DNA of 64,000 bases from positions 620,001 to 684,000 of the forward strand of contig NZ_RCDI01000003.1 in assembly GCF_003675875.1 (NCBI RefSeq), read 5' to 3'. Positions 41,679 through 49,190 of the stretch are shown here, one piece after another. Within the stretch, counting starts at the first letter, position 1; the number at the start of each line of letters is the position of its first letter. Made by a program: the position numbers and the translations under genes. The notes under the pieces are model-generated. The model was not told where the DNA came from. It made no database searches and worked only from the letters and a program-made list of their open reading frames with translations. The DNA comes from Halostella limicola (GTDB taxonomy: Archaea > Halobacteriota > Halobacteria > Halobacteriales > Natronoarchaeaceae).

Positions 41679-42039
41679 GACGGAACCGGACTGGATCACC
41701 ACGCTGAGGGAGAAACTGGGCGAGGAGCTTCGGGTGGCCGTCGAGTACGACGAATCGGGATACGTCTCCAGGTACCTCCGCGACGATCTGGAGGAGGAGT
41801 ACACTCTGGCGGAACTCGACGAGATCCGGCAGGAACTGATCGTTCTCATGCTCGGTAAAGACCGGATCGAGGAGTTCGCGAACGTGGGGGAGTTCGTCGC
41901 GCTCACCTACTGGATGGACCGCGCGATCATCTATCACTTCCCGGAGACAGAGTCGTTCTACGGCCGCGTCGTGAGCGTCGAACCGTCGGCGGAGTCGGTG
42001 CGCGAGGAGATATTCGAGGCGTGCAGTCCGAAGGCGTAA
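41671..42039 (+). CDS. Conserved hypothetical haloarchaeal protein
   Basis: A 122-residue acidic helical protein: DWITTLREKLGEELRVAVEYDESGYVSRYLRDDLEEEYTLAELDEIRQELIV, then a less polar part (ALTYWMDRAIIYHFPETESFYGRVVSVEP). It resembles small haloarchaeal proteins encoded near signalling genes (I recall a DUF7522-type family, unverified). The only in-frame start near the conserved region is GTG 41671, about 40 bases downstream of the expected transcript start. That is unusual in this genome. G+C is lower than in the neighbours. Confidence 0.6.
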   Translation: MSETEPDWITTLREKLGEELRVAVEYDESGYVSRYLRDDLEEEYTLAELDEIRQELIVLMLGKDRIEEFANVGEFVALTYWMDRAIIYHFPETESFYGRVVSVEPSAESVREEIFEACSPKA

Positions 42040-42104
42040 CCGCGTATACCCGATAATTAGCGATCCGGGGAAACGTTTTTTGAAGAATTCGGAGAGAACG
42101 AACT

Positions 42105-42635
42105 GTGTCGACGATCATTGGATGCACGCTTCCCGACCCGTATTACAGTACTGTCGAGTCCATTCGAGACGAACTAGTAGAGACGTTCGGCGTCGACGAG
42201 TACGCCAACCCGTTCCCGCACTTTACGCTGTATCCGCTGGGCGATGACGTGGATATCACAGCGGTTGTAACCGCCGTCGAGGAGGCGACGGAAGATCGGT
42301 GTCCGTTCACAGTGCACACCGATGGGATCGGTCTCTTCCCCCAGAACGTCGTCTGGCTCCCCGTCGCTAAATCTCCCGAGCTCGCGGGCCTCCAGTCCGA
42401 CGTCGTACGGGCGGTCGAGAGTTTCGGACCGCCACCGGTCCCGTATTACGAACCGCACCGGTGGTTCCCACACGTCGGCTTCGCAGTCGGCGAAGACGAT
42501 GAGCAAACCGGCGACATCGTCGAATTCCTGCTGGACTACGATCTCGAGTGGGAGTTCACCGTCGATAACGTCACGATCACTCGACCGCCCGCCGAGGGCG
42601 AAAAATACGAAGTGATGGCGTCTATCGATCTGTGA
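42105..42635 (+). CDS. 2'-5' RNA ligase family (2H phosphoesterase) protein
   Basis: A 176-residue 2H phosphoesterase-superfamily protein with both catalytic motifs: HFTLYPL (residues about 39-45) and HVGFAVG (about 125-131). Members are 2'-5' RNA ligases or cyclic phosphodiesterases acting on RNA ends or nucleotide cyclic phosphates. The start is GTG 42105. A TTTTTTGAA element about 30 bases upstream may be the TATA region. Base composition is visibly less G+C-rich than the flanks, suggesting recent acquisition. Confidence 0.8.
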   Translation: MSTIIGCTLPDPYYSTVESIRDELVETFGVDEYANPFPHFTLYPLGDDVDITAVVTAVEEATEDRCPFTVHTDGIGLFPQNVVWLPVAKSPELAGLQSDVVRAVESFGPPPVPYYEPHRWFPHVGFAVGEDDEQTGDIVEFLLDYDLEWEFTVDNVTITRPPAEGEKYEVMASIDL

Positions 42636-42842
42636 AGAGGCCGTAATCAGCAGACCGGTCGTCTCGACCGCTGAGGGTCCCACGGGGCCGACTGGTTCAA
42701 AACGGCCCGTCACCGGTGCAACCTGAAGGGATTATCCCGCTTGCCCACCGAGGGCCTGTATGCAGTGGTGCGACCAGCCACCGGGGTCGGGCGGGAACGA
42801 GGGTGTGAGAGCCCGGAACCGATGCGCGGAGGGGAAAGTGGC

Positions 42843-43496
42843 GTGACCGACGACCGCCTCCCGGCCGAACACCTCTCGCCGCTCGCCGCGCTCGTCGACG
42901 AGGTCCTCGCGGGCGTTGACTACGAGATGGCCGCTGCCACTGAGGCCATCGACGACGCTGTCCCCGGCTACGGCGGCCTCTTCGATCCGGCGACCGCCGA
43001 GGACGAGTTGCGTCCCGCGCTCGAAAGCCTGCTGGAGTCGGGACTCAGCCGGCCGCCCGTCCCCGACCCGACGAGCGACAGGTTCGTCCTGTACGTCGAC
43101 GGCAGTTCCCGCGGTAACCCCGGCCCCGCAGGAGCGGGCGCCGTCATCATGGACGCCGCGGAGGACCAACTCGCCCGTCTCGGTCGCCCCGTCGGCTCCC
43201 GAACGGGGAACAACACCGCCGAGTACGTCGCCCTCCAGCTCGGGCTCTCCGAACTCTTAGCCCGCTACGAGCCGCGCAGGCTGGAAGTGCGCATCGATTC
43301 AATGACCGTCATCCGCGACGTCTGGGGCGGCGACGCCCCGACGGAATCGGGGGTCGAGACGTACAGCGAGGCCGTCGCAGCGGCGCTGTCGAGCGTCCCG
43401 GAACACCGGTACACGCACCTGGCCGACAGCGACCCGAATCCCGCCGACGCGCTGGCGACCGTGGGCGCCGATATCGCGGCCTTTGGACCTGGATAG
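42843..43496 (+). CDS. rnhA: Ribonuclease HI family protein
   Basis: A 217-residue archaeal type-1 RNase H. A helical N-terminal extension (about 1-75, LSPLAALVDEVLAGVDYEM...) precedes the RNase H fold. The four acidic catalytic residues are present: Asp86 (YVDGSSRGNPGPAGAG), Glu127 (NNTAEYVAL), Asp152 (VRIDSM) and Asp202 (NPADALA). It cleaves RNA in RNA-DNA hybrids. The N-terminal extension and size fit haloarchaeal RNase HI. GTG 42843 has a GGAGGGG about 10 bases before it; ATG 42822 is an alternative. Confidence 0.88.
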   Translation: MTDDRLPAEHLSPLAALVDEVLAGVDYEMAAATEAIDDAVPGYGGLFDPATAEDELRPALESLLESGLSRPPVPDPTSDRFVLYVDGSSRGNPGPAGAGAVIMDAAEDQLARLGRPVGSRTGNNTAEYVALQLGLSELLARYEPRRLEVRIDSMTVIRDVWGGDAPTESGVETYSEAVAAALSSVPEHRYTHLADSDPNPADALATVGADIAAFGPG

Positions 43497-43690
43497 GAGA
43501 GTCACGCACCGGAAGACCCGAATACCCGCCCCCGTCGGAATCCGCAGAAGCTACTCGAACCCGACTGACTTCGCTCTCTATCCGAGAACGCGTCACCGAG
43601 GGGTCTCTCTATTCCTGCTGAACCTGCCGGAAACGTGTTCCATACCGTCTTCCAAACTCGTCCATTCGCGGCAGTGCTCTTTCGGTACGG

Positions 43691-43867
43691 TCAGTCGCCC
43701 GCAAGCGCGTCGGCGAGGTCGACGGCGACGACCGCGATGGCGTCCCGGGCGCGGTCGACGCCGCGGAGCGTCATGAAGCCGTGGACCATTGGCCCGTAGT
43801 TCTCGTAGCGCGTGGGGACGCCGTCGCGGAGCGGGTCAACCCCGGCGGTGACGACCGTCGTAAGGGG
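43691..43867 (-). pseudogene. Remnant of an HSL-type alpha/beta hydrolase (acetyl esterase) gene
   Basis: Only the last 58 residues survive. TTVVTAGVDPLRDG carries the catalytic-Asp motif and YENYGPMVHGFMTLRG the catalytic-His motif of hormone-sensitive-lipase-like esterases. The usual dozen residues between DPLRDEG and the final GVP are missing (DGVPTRYENY), so there is an internal in-frame deletion. The entire N-terminal part with the nucleophile Ser is gone. Upstream the frame runs into the end of birA as unrelated Arg-rich sequence. Confidence 0.7.
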
Positions 43868-43892
43868 CCCCGGCGCGCGTCGCCGGCGACCC

Positions 43893-44819
43893 CTACCGCG
43901 GCCGCAGGTGCTCGCAGTCGCCCGCGTGGACGCGGCGCCGTCCGTCATCGGTCTCGACGACGAGCGACCCGGGGAACTCCACGTCGACGGCCTCGCCGAC
44001 CACGTCGCCGGTCGGCGTCTCGACGCGGACCTCCTCGCCGAGGGTCAGCGCGTGCTCGCGCCACGCGTCGAGCACCGCGTCGGGGTCGTCGACGAGGGCC
44101 GAGAACTCCTCCAGCAGGCGCTGGACGAACGCGCGGCGGTCGACGTCGCCCGCCTTCTCGCGGACGCTCGTGCCCTGGTCGGGGAGGTCCGCGGCGTCGA
44201 CGTTCGCGTTCACGCCGACGCCGACGACCACCCAGTTGACGCGGTCGGCCTCGCCCTCCATCTCGGTGAGGATGCCCGCGAGCTTGCCGCCGTCGTCGGC
44301 CGAGAGCACGTCGTTGGGCCACTTGATGCCGGCGTCGACGCCCGCCTCGCGGAGGGCGCGGGTCGTCGCCACCGCCGCGGCCAGCGTCACGAGCGGCACG
44401 TGCGCGGGCGGCAGTTCCGGCCGGACGACGACGCTCAGCCAGACGCCGCCGGACGGCGAGGACCACTCTCTGTCGAGGCGGCCCTTGCTGTGGGTCTGCT
44501 CGTCGGCGAGCACGACCACGTCGCTCGCCCCCTCGGCGGCGAGGGCGCGGGCGCGGTCGTTCGTGCTGTCGATCGCGTCGTGGTACTCCACCTCGTAGGG
44601 CGCGTCGAGCCCGTGCTCGACCGCCGTCCCGCCGTAGTCGGGGACGCCCGTCAGCCGGTAACCGTCGCCGTCGCTCTCGATCGCGAACCCCTCCTCGCGG
44701 AGGGCGTCGACGTGCTTCCAGACGGCGGCGCGGGAGACGTCGAGGCGGTCGGCGAGGTCGGGCCCGGTGACGGGACCGTCGTCGAGCGCGCACAGCACCG
44801 CCCGGCGAGTGTCGTTCAT
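43893..44819 (-). CDS. birA: Biotin-protein ligase / biotin operon repressor BirA
   Basis: A 308-residue bifunctional BirA. The N-terminal winged helix (ALDDGPVTGPDLADRLDVSRAAVWKHVDALREEGF, residues 11-45) is followed by the ligase domain: STNDRA (85), the biotinyl-AMP loop HSKGRLDREWSSPSGGVWLSV (110-130), IKWPNDVL (165-172), GKLAGILTE and VVGVGVNAN. A C-terminal SH3-like domain ends the protein (LTLGEEVRVET...GSLVVETDDG). It attaches biotin to acyl-CoA carboxylase carriers and may repress biotin genes. Confidence 0.95.
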   Translation of the reverse strand: MNDTRRAVLCALDDGPVTGPDLADRLDVSRAAVWKHVDALREEGFAIESDGDGYRLTGVPDYGGTAVEHGLDAPYEVEYHDAIDSTNDRARALAAEGASDVVVLADEQTHSKGRLDREWSSPSGGVWLSVVVRPELPPAHVPLVTLAAAVATTRALREAGVDAGIKWPNDVLSADDGGKLAGILTEMEGEADRVNWVVVGVGVNANVDAADLPDQGTSVREKAGDVDRRAFVQRLLEEFSALVDDPDAVLDAWREHALTLGEEVRVETPTGDVVGEAVDVEFPGSLVVETDDGRRRVHAGDCEHLRPR

Positions 44820-44925
44820 GGGCGGTGGTACTGGCGTGGAGGACTTGAATCCCCGAGAGAACGGTCGGGGCCATCCGAGAACCGAGGTCGAAACCGCGGC
44901 CCGCGGTCGCCGGCGTCGCTGGGCG

Positions 44926-45120
44926 CTACTTGAACGGACAGAGCGTCTCGACCTGGTCGCGGGCGTAGCCGGCGGCGAAGCCGGCCGCGCCGCCGACGCC
45001 CGCGCCGACGCCGCCGGCGACGGGGCCGAACGGCTTCCCGAGCTTGGCGCCGGTTTTTGCGCCCTTCGCGGCACCTTCGTTCGCGTGCGATCCGGACGAA
45101 CCGAACGGTCCAATCGGCAT
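44926..45120 (-). CDS. Small Gly-rich protein (64 aa)
   Basis: A 64-residue protein: MPIGPFGSSGSHANEGAAKGAKTGAKLGKPFGPVAGGVGAGVGGAAGFAAGYARDQVETLCPFK. The text is Gly/Ala-rich with a weakly hydrophobic middle resembling glycine-zipper segments, and it ends in CPFK. It begins 35 bases after the hxlR stop on the same strand and could be cotranscribed with it. Function unknown. Confidence 0.55.
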   Translation of the reverse strand: MPIGPFGSSGSHANEGAAKGAKTGAKLGKPFGPVAGGVGAGVGGAAGFAAGYARDQVETLCPFK

Positions 45121-45155
45121 GGCTACTTCGGCGGTCGTCCGCCGGGACCGTAACT

Positions 45156-45497
45156 CTACTCCCCCTCCAGCCACTCCGCCGCCCACGCCTCTATCTCGTC
45201 GAAGACGGGACAGAGCGACCGGCCCTTGTCCGTGAGGCTGTAGTACGTGGCGACGGGGGCGTCCTCTTCGAGGCGTCGCGTGACGAACCCGAGGTCGGTC
45301 AGGTCGTCGAGCACGCGGGAGAGCGTTCGGGAGTTAGCGCCCGTCGACCGCTTGAGCTCGTTGAACCGCTTCTCGCCGTCCTGGAGGTCGTGGAGGACGA
45401 TCAGCCGCCACTGCGAGCCGATCTGCTCCAGGGACTCGACGACGTCGCACGCGCTCTCGTTTTTCTCTTCGGGGGAGGGAGTTCGTTCCAGAGACAT
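45156..45497 (-). CDS. HxlR-type winged-helix regulator
   Basis: A 113-residue HxlR-family regulator. ACDVVESLEQIGSQWRLIVLHDLQDGEKRFNELKRSTGANSRTLSRVLDDLTDLGFVTRR is the winged-helix core, and YYSLTDKGRSL is the wing end. A single Cys near the N-terminus (SACDVV) is at the position used for redox or electrophile sensing in HxlR/YodB relatives. A second Cys lies in SLCPVF. It is divergent from doxX with a shared promoter and symmetric operator (45502-45561), so it most likely regulates both. Confidence 0.92.
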   Translation of the reverse strand: MSLERTPSPEEKNESACDVVESLEQIGSQWRLIVLHDLQDGEKRFNELKRSTGANSRTLSRVLDDLTDLGFVTRRLEEDAPVATYYSLTDKGRSLCPVFDEIEAWAAEWLEGE

Positions 45498-45501
45498 CGG
45501 T

Positions 45502-45561
45502 GTTACCTGCTTACCCCTCCGTCCGGGAATTCCTAAAAGGTTCGCGTTCGTACCAGGTAAC
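45502..45561. promoter_or_regulatory. Bidirectional hxlR/doxX promoter with inverted-repeat operator
   Basis: The octamer GTTACCTG at 45502-45509 is mirrored exactly by CAGGTAAC at 45554-45561. Midway lies CCTAAAAGG (45532-45540), a nearly symmetric TATA element usable in both directions. Each octamer lies where the transcript in its direction should start, so a bound HxlR dimer would block both promoters. Confidence 0.6.
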
Positions 45562-45564
45562 GTG

Positions 45565-45636
45565 ATGAAACCAGATACCACGACGATAGTGCAGTCCGGG
45601 ACGACGACGGCCTCCGGCCACGGAGGTGACGCCTGA
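45565..45636 (+). CDS. Micro-ORF (23 aa) overlapping doxX start
   Basis: ATG 45565 lies at the transcript start expected from the TATA element and encodes MKPDTTTIVQSGTTTASGHGGDA. Its TGA (45634-45636) overlaps the doxX ATG. The doxX ribosome site GGAGGTGA is inside it. It is probably a translated leader that feeds ribosomes to doxX. Confidence 0.5.
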   Translation: MKPDTTTIVQSGTTTASGHGGDA

Positions 45637-46052
45637 TGGCACTGGAACTCACCGCCGTCGGCGATATCGTCTTCCTCGTCGCCAGGCTCCTGTTCGGCGG
45701 CGTCCTCGCGTTCATGGGGCTGAACCACTTCATGGACACCGACGCTATGGCGGGGTACGCTGAGTCCAAGGGCGTCCCCGCGCCCCGACTGTCCGTCCTC
45801 GCCAGCGGCGGCACGCTGATCTTCGGCGGCCTCCTCGTCGCGCTCGGCCTCTTCCCCGCTATCGGCGCGGGGGCGCTCGCGGCGTTCTTCCTCGTCGCCA
45901 CGCCGAAGATGCACGATTTCTGGACCGTCGACGACCCGCAGGCGCAGCAAAACGAGATGACCCACTTCCTGAAGAACGCCGTCCTGCTGGCCGCGTCGCT
46001 GGCGCTGCTGGCGCTCGGCGGTCAGGCGTGGCCCTACGCGGTCGGTCTCTGA
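45636..46052 (+). CDS. DoxX family membrane protein
   Basis: A 138-residue DoxX/DoxD-like protein with four helices: VFLVARLLFGGVLAFMGLNHFM, PRLSVLASGGTLIFGGLLVALGLFPAIGAGALAAFFLVATP, then HDFWTVDDPQAQQNEMTHFLKNAVLLAASLALLALGG. The KN-containing last helix and HDFW loop are family features. Members work with thiol/quinone redox. It is divergent from the HxlR regulator, a common redox-stress pairing. It starts with a strong GGAGGTGA motif inside an upstream micro-ORF. Confidence 0.92.
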   Translation: MALELTAVGDIVFLVARLLFGGVLAFMGLNHFMDTDAMAGYAESKGVPAPRLSVLASGGTLIFGGLLVALGLFPAIGAGALAAFFLVATPKMHDFWTVDDPQAQQNEMTHFLKNAVLLAASLALLALGGQAWPYAVGL

Positions 46053-46111
46053 GCCGGTAAGGCCCGCGTCCCCCGGTGATCTGAGACGGTAACACCCGCG
46101 TCCTCCGCAGA
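46048..46111. repeat. Imperfect 32-bp tandem duplication at the doxX 3' end
   Basis: Two copies of a TCTGAG..CGGTAA..CCCGCGTCC.CC unit lie head to tail (46048-46079 and 46080-46111). The first contains the doxX stop codon. Confidence 0.45.
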
Positions 46112-46241
46112 TGAGTCCCTTCGCGATCCAGTGTGGCCTCTGAGCGACGACCGCGCGGACCCCGACGGCCGCACCGACGAAAACCCCGTCGCCCTTGCTC
46201 GCTCCTCCACGCTTTTGCCGCCCTCTTCCGTACGCGGCGAC

Positions 46242-47216
46242 ATGGAGTACACGACGCTCGGGTCGACCGGGATGGAGGTCAGCCGCATCTGTCTCGGCTG
46301 CATGAGCTTCGGGACGAGCGACTGGCGCGAGTGGGTGTTAGACGAGGAGGAGAGCCTGGACCTGATCGACCGCGCGATCGACCTCGGAATCAACTTCTTC
46401 GACACGGCCAACATGTACTCCGAGGGCGAGAGCGAGCGCGTCCTCGGGACGGCTCTGGAAGGACGGCGCGACGAGGCCGTCGTCGCGACGAAGGGCTACT
46501 TCCGGATGGACGAGGACGACCCCAACTCCGGCGGCCTCTCGCGGAAGGCCATCGAGCAGGAGCTGTCGAACAGCCTCGACAGGCTCGGGATGGAGACGAT
46601 CGACCTCTACCAGATCCACCGCTGGGACGACGACACCCCCATCGAGACGACGATGCGGGCGCTCGACGACGCGGTCCGCCGCGGGCAGGTGCGCTACCTG
46701 GGTGCGAGTTCGATGTGGGCGTACCAGTTCATGGACGCCCTGCGGACGAGCGAGCGCCTCGGTCTCGACCGGTTCGCGACGATGCAGAACCACTACAACC
46801 TCCTGTACCGGGAGGAGGAGCGCGAGATGCTCCCGCTGTGCGAACAGGAGGGCGTCGGGGTCATCCCGTGGAGTCCGCTCGCGCGGGGCTATCTCACCCG
46901 GCCGCACGAGGAGTTCGACGCGACGACCCGCGGCGAGACCGACGACTACGCCCGCGAGCACCCCTACTTCGAGGGCGGCGGGAAGGCGGTGAACGAGCGC
47001 GTCGCCGACCTGGCGGACGACCGCAACGCGACGATGGCCCAGATCGCGCTCGCGTGGGTGCTTCACCAGGACGCCGTCGACGCGCCCATCGTCGGCACGA
47101 CCAGCGTCGAACACCTCGAAGACGCCGTCGAGGCCGTCGAGATATCGCTGTCGGACGACGAGCTGGAGTACCTCGAAGAGCCGTACGAGCCGGTGCGGGT
47201 CTCCGGCCACGAGTGA
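46242..47216 (+). CDS. Aldo/keto reductase
   Basis: A 324-residue AKR: MEYTTLGSTGMEVSRICLGCMSFGT, INFFDTANMYSEGESERVLGTAL (catalytic Asp and Tyr), ATKGYF (Lys), LDRLGMETIDLYQIHRWDDDTPIE (His), LGASSMWAYQ, YNLLYREEEREMLPLCEQEGVGVIPWSPLARGYLTRP and PIVGTTSVEHLEDAV (NADP site). The catalytic tetrad is complete. Closest in style to the YajO/AKR11-like group. Substrate unknown. The long upstream open frame is discounted because the family begins at this ATG. Confidence 0.93.
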   Translation: MEYTTLGSTGMEVSRICLGCMSFGTSDWREWVLDEEESLDLIDRAIDLGINFFDTANMYSEGESERVLGTALEGRRDEAVVATKGYFRMDEDDPNSGGLSRKAIEQELSNSLDRLGMETIDLYQIHRWDDDTPIETTMRALDDAVRRGQVRYLGASSMWAYQFMDALRTSERLGLDRFATMQNHYNLLYREEEREMLPLCEQEGVGVIPWSPLARGYLTRPHEEFDATTRGETDDYAREHPYFEGGGKAVNERVADLADDRNATMAQIALAWVLHQDAVDAPIVGTTSVEHLEDAVEAVEISLSDDELEYLEEPYEPVRVSGHE

Positions 47217-47282
47217 GGCCGGTCGTCGCCCGCGCCGTCCGGGCGTTCCCGCTATCTTAGGCCGACCAAAACCCTTTTGACT

Positions 47283-47296
47283 TTAGGTGTACCTAA
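47283..47296 (+). promoter_or_regulatory. Iron-box-like palindrome (TTAGGT-GT-ACCTAA) upstream of small acidic gene
   Basis: A perfect 6-bp inverted repeat with 2-base spacer lies 9 bases before ATG 47306, between a TATA-like AAACCCTTTTG (about 47268-47279) and the expected transcript start. TTAGGT/ACCTAA arms match the outer arms of the DtxR/IdeR consensus (TTAGGTTAG..CTAACCTAA). A DtxR/SirR-type metal repressor is therefore the first candidate. Confidence 0.5.
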
Positions 47297-47305
47297 TCTC
47301 CGGTA

Positions 47306-47485
47306 ATGGCAGTCCACAGTAGTTCGGACCCCGAAGAACCCGCCGCGGACGAGAGAGTCGTCGAGGAGCCCGACGAGACGCTGGTGGCCGCACACGAGAC
47401 CTGTCCGGGCCGCACCGTGTTCACCGAGGACGACAACACGGACGCCTGGATCGCGACCGACCTGACGGTCGAACTCGAGCGGTAA
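47306..47485 (+). CDS. Small acidic protein (59 aa)
   Basis: A 59-residue protein, MAVHSSSDPEEPAADERVV..., with 16 acidic residues, one Cys (HETCPGRTVF) and a C-terminal beta-hairpin-like DAWIATDLTVELER. It resembles the very small acidic proteins common in haloarchaea (DUF7331-like, unverified). A promoter with an iron-box-like palindrome sits directly upstream, and DpsA is the next gene downstream (convergent), hinting at a metal-response role. No function can be assigned. Confidence 0.6.
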   Translation: MAVHSSSDPEEPAADERVVEEPDETLVAAHETCPGRTVFTEDDNTDAWIATDLTVELER

Positions 47486-47610
47486 CCGCGACCTCCTCTT
47501 CCCGACTCCGCTCCGCGCGCAGTACACTCCCGGTCACCGTCGAGTCTCTCCGCCGGGTCACTTCTAGATCGGCGGGTCCGCAAGCGGGTCGAGCGCGACA
47601 TAGGGGATCG

Positions 47611-47626
47611 ATCACTGGGGAGTGAT
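47611..47626. repeat. Short hairpin, possible shared terminator
   Basis: ATCACT-GGGG-AGTGAT between the small acidic gene and the convergent dpsA gene. The rest of this 288-base gap shows no gene. Confidence 0.3.
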
Positions 47627-47773
47627 AACAAACCACGTCCAGAGTTTCCGACTCGGAAAACGGCCCCGCTATCCTTTCACTGCCCGCGGAGCGTTCCCGC
47701 CGCTACGCGTCGCGGCCGGTCGAAAAACGGAATCGCGGCCCGATGCCGGTACGCGGTCGTCGTGCGGACGGCC

Positions 47774-48307
47774 CTACCAGTTCTTCAGGGAGTCGTGCTC
47801 GAGGTAGTGTTCGATGTGGTGAGCGATCTCCTCGGTCTCGACGAGCTGCTCGCGGAGCATCTGGGCCGTCGCGTGGTCGCCGAGGTTCTCGGCGAGCTCG
47901 ATGTGGTCGCGCATCGTCTCGATGATGTCGCCGTACATCTCCAGGTCGTTCTCCATCGAGGTGCGCGCGTCGTAGACGTCCTCACCCTCGGGCTCGACGG
48001 GCGCGTGCTCTTCGAGGTCGGACATCCCGCTGATCGGGACGCCGCCCAGCGCCTGCACGCGCTCGGCCTGCTCGTCGGCGGCCACCTCGGCGATCTCGTA
48101 GGCCTCCTCGAAGAACTCGTGGAGCGCCTCGAACTCCGAGCCGACGACGTTCCAGTGGTGCTTCTTCAGCTGGTGGTAGAGGACGTACGACGCGGCGAGG
48201 TCGGTGTTCAGCGCGTCGATTATCTGCTCTGCCTTCTCCTCGTCGAGGCGGAGGGCGTTCTCTTCGACTGTACCGGCCTCTCGGAGGACGGATTCCTGAG
48301 TGCTCAT
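47774..48307 (-). CDS. dpsA: DpsA, ferritin-like DNA-protecting protein
   Basis: A 177-residue Dps protein: LDEEKAEQIIDALNTDLAASYVLYHQLKKHHWNVVGSEFEALHEFFEEAYEIAEVAADEQAERVQALGGVP carries the inter-subunit ferroxidase residues (HHWNV, HxxxD/E). A four-helix bundle follows, ending IEHYLEHDSLKNW. It stores iron and limits oxidative damage, and haloarchaeal DpsA is well characterised. ATG 48307 is favoured over one two codons upstream because the TATA box CTTTAAGT (48334-48341) is at leaderless distance. Confidence 0.94.
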   Translation of the reverse strand: MSTQESVLREAGTVEENALRLDEEKAEQIIDALNTDLAASYVLYHQLKKHHWNVVGSEFEALHEFFEEAYEIAEVAADEQAERVQALGGVPISGMSDLEEHAPVEPEGEDVYDARTSMENDLEMYGDIIETMRDHIELAENLGDHATAQMLREQLVETEEIAHHIEHYLEHDSLKNW

Positions 48308-48333
48308 GGTCACTTCAGTGTACGCTCCGATCC

Positions 48334-48341
48334 TACTTAAA
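48334..48341 (-). promoter_or_regulatory. TATA box of dpsA
   Basis: The minus strand reads CTTTAAGT about 29 bases before ATG 48307. Confidence 0.5.
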
Positions 48342-48492
48342 GATTATCTCTCCACTAACAGTTTTTCGGGTAACCTAAAGAAAATCTCTCGTTCCGTGTT
48401 CGAAGTTTACCAGTTTTGGTAGTTCGGTCCGCCGGCCGCGCCTCCTCCGGCGACGGCAAAATATAGCTTCCAGGGGGGCGTAGTTCGACGCG

Positions 48493-49143
48493 ATGGGCGT
48501 CGTCGCGGAGTTCACGGTCGACGATCCGGACCTCCTGCTGAAGGAAGCGCTCGCCGCAGTCCCGGAGATGACCGTCACGATCGAGCAGGACACCGCGAGC
48601 CGCGACGGGCTCCCGATCTTCTACTTCTGGGCGTCCGGCGGCGATTTCGCGGCGTTCGAGGCGGCCCTCGACCGCGACGACGACGTCGCCGAGTACGAGA
48701 TCCTCGAGACCATCGAGGACCGGCGAATGTACCGCGTCGGGTTCTCCCGCGCCTCCTTCTACGACGCCTATCGCGAGTCGACCGCGACCTTCCTGTCTCT
48801 GACCGGCTCCCATCGCGGGTGGCGACTCCAGATGCGGTTCCCCGACCGCGAGTCGCTGCGCCGGTACCGCCAGAGCTACGAGGAAGAAGGGGTCTCGTTC
48901 GTCGTCCACCGCCTGTACACGGACACTGGCGGCCCGGGCGACGAGTACGGCCTCACCGACAAGCAGCGGCGGGCGCTCGCGCTCGCCCACCGGGAGGGGT
49001 ACTTCTCCCAGCCGCGAGAGGTGACGCTGGAGGACCTGGCGGCCGATCTGGACATTTCCCCGCAGGCGGTGTCCGCCAGGCTCCAGCGGGGGATGGACGC
49101 GCTGCTCGCGGCGACCATCGACGACGAGGACTTGAAGGATTGA
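48493..49143 (+). CDS. Bat-type HTH-10 transcription regulator
   Basis: A 216-residue regulator of the bacterio-opsin-activator (Bat) class. The N-terminal part (about 1-155) is the Bat sensor-like beta-rich region (VAEFTVDDPDLLLKEALAAVPEMTVTIEQD, MYRVGFSRASFYDAYRESTATFLSL). The C-terminal HTH_10 is LTDKQRRALALAHREGYFSQPREVTLEDLAADLDISPQAVSARLQRGMDALL. It has no PAS or GAF domain. A TATA-like AAAATATAG (48457-48466) gives a near-leaderless start. Targets unknown. Confidence 0.93.
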   Translation: MGVVAEFTVDDPDLLLKEALAAVPEMTVTIEQDTASRDGLPIFYFWASGGDFAAFEAALDRDDDVAEYEILETIEDRRMYRVGFSRASFYDAYRESTATFLSLTGSHRGWRLQMRFPDRESLRRYRQSYEEEGVSFVVHRLYTDTGGPGDEYGLTDKQRRALALAHREGYFSQPREVTLEDLAADLDISPQAVSARLQRGMDALLAATIDDEDLKD

Positions 49144-49190
49144 ACTGGCAACCCTCGAAGGAAGGCCCCTGCCGGCCGTATTCGGCTTCG

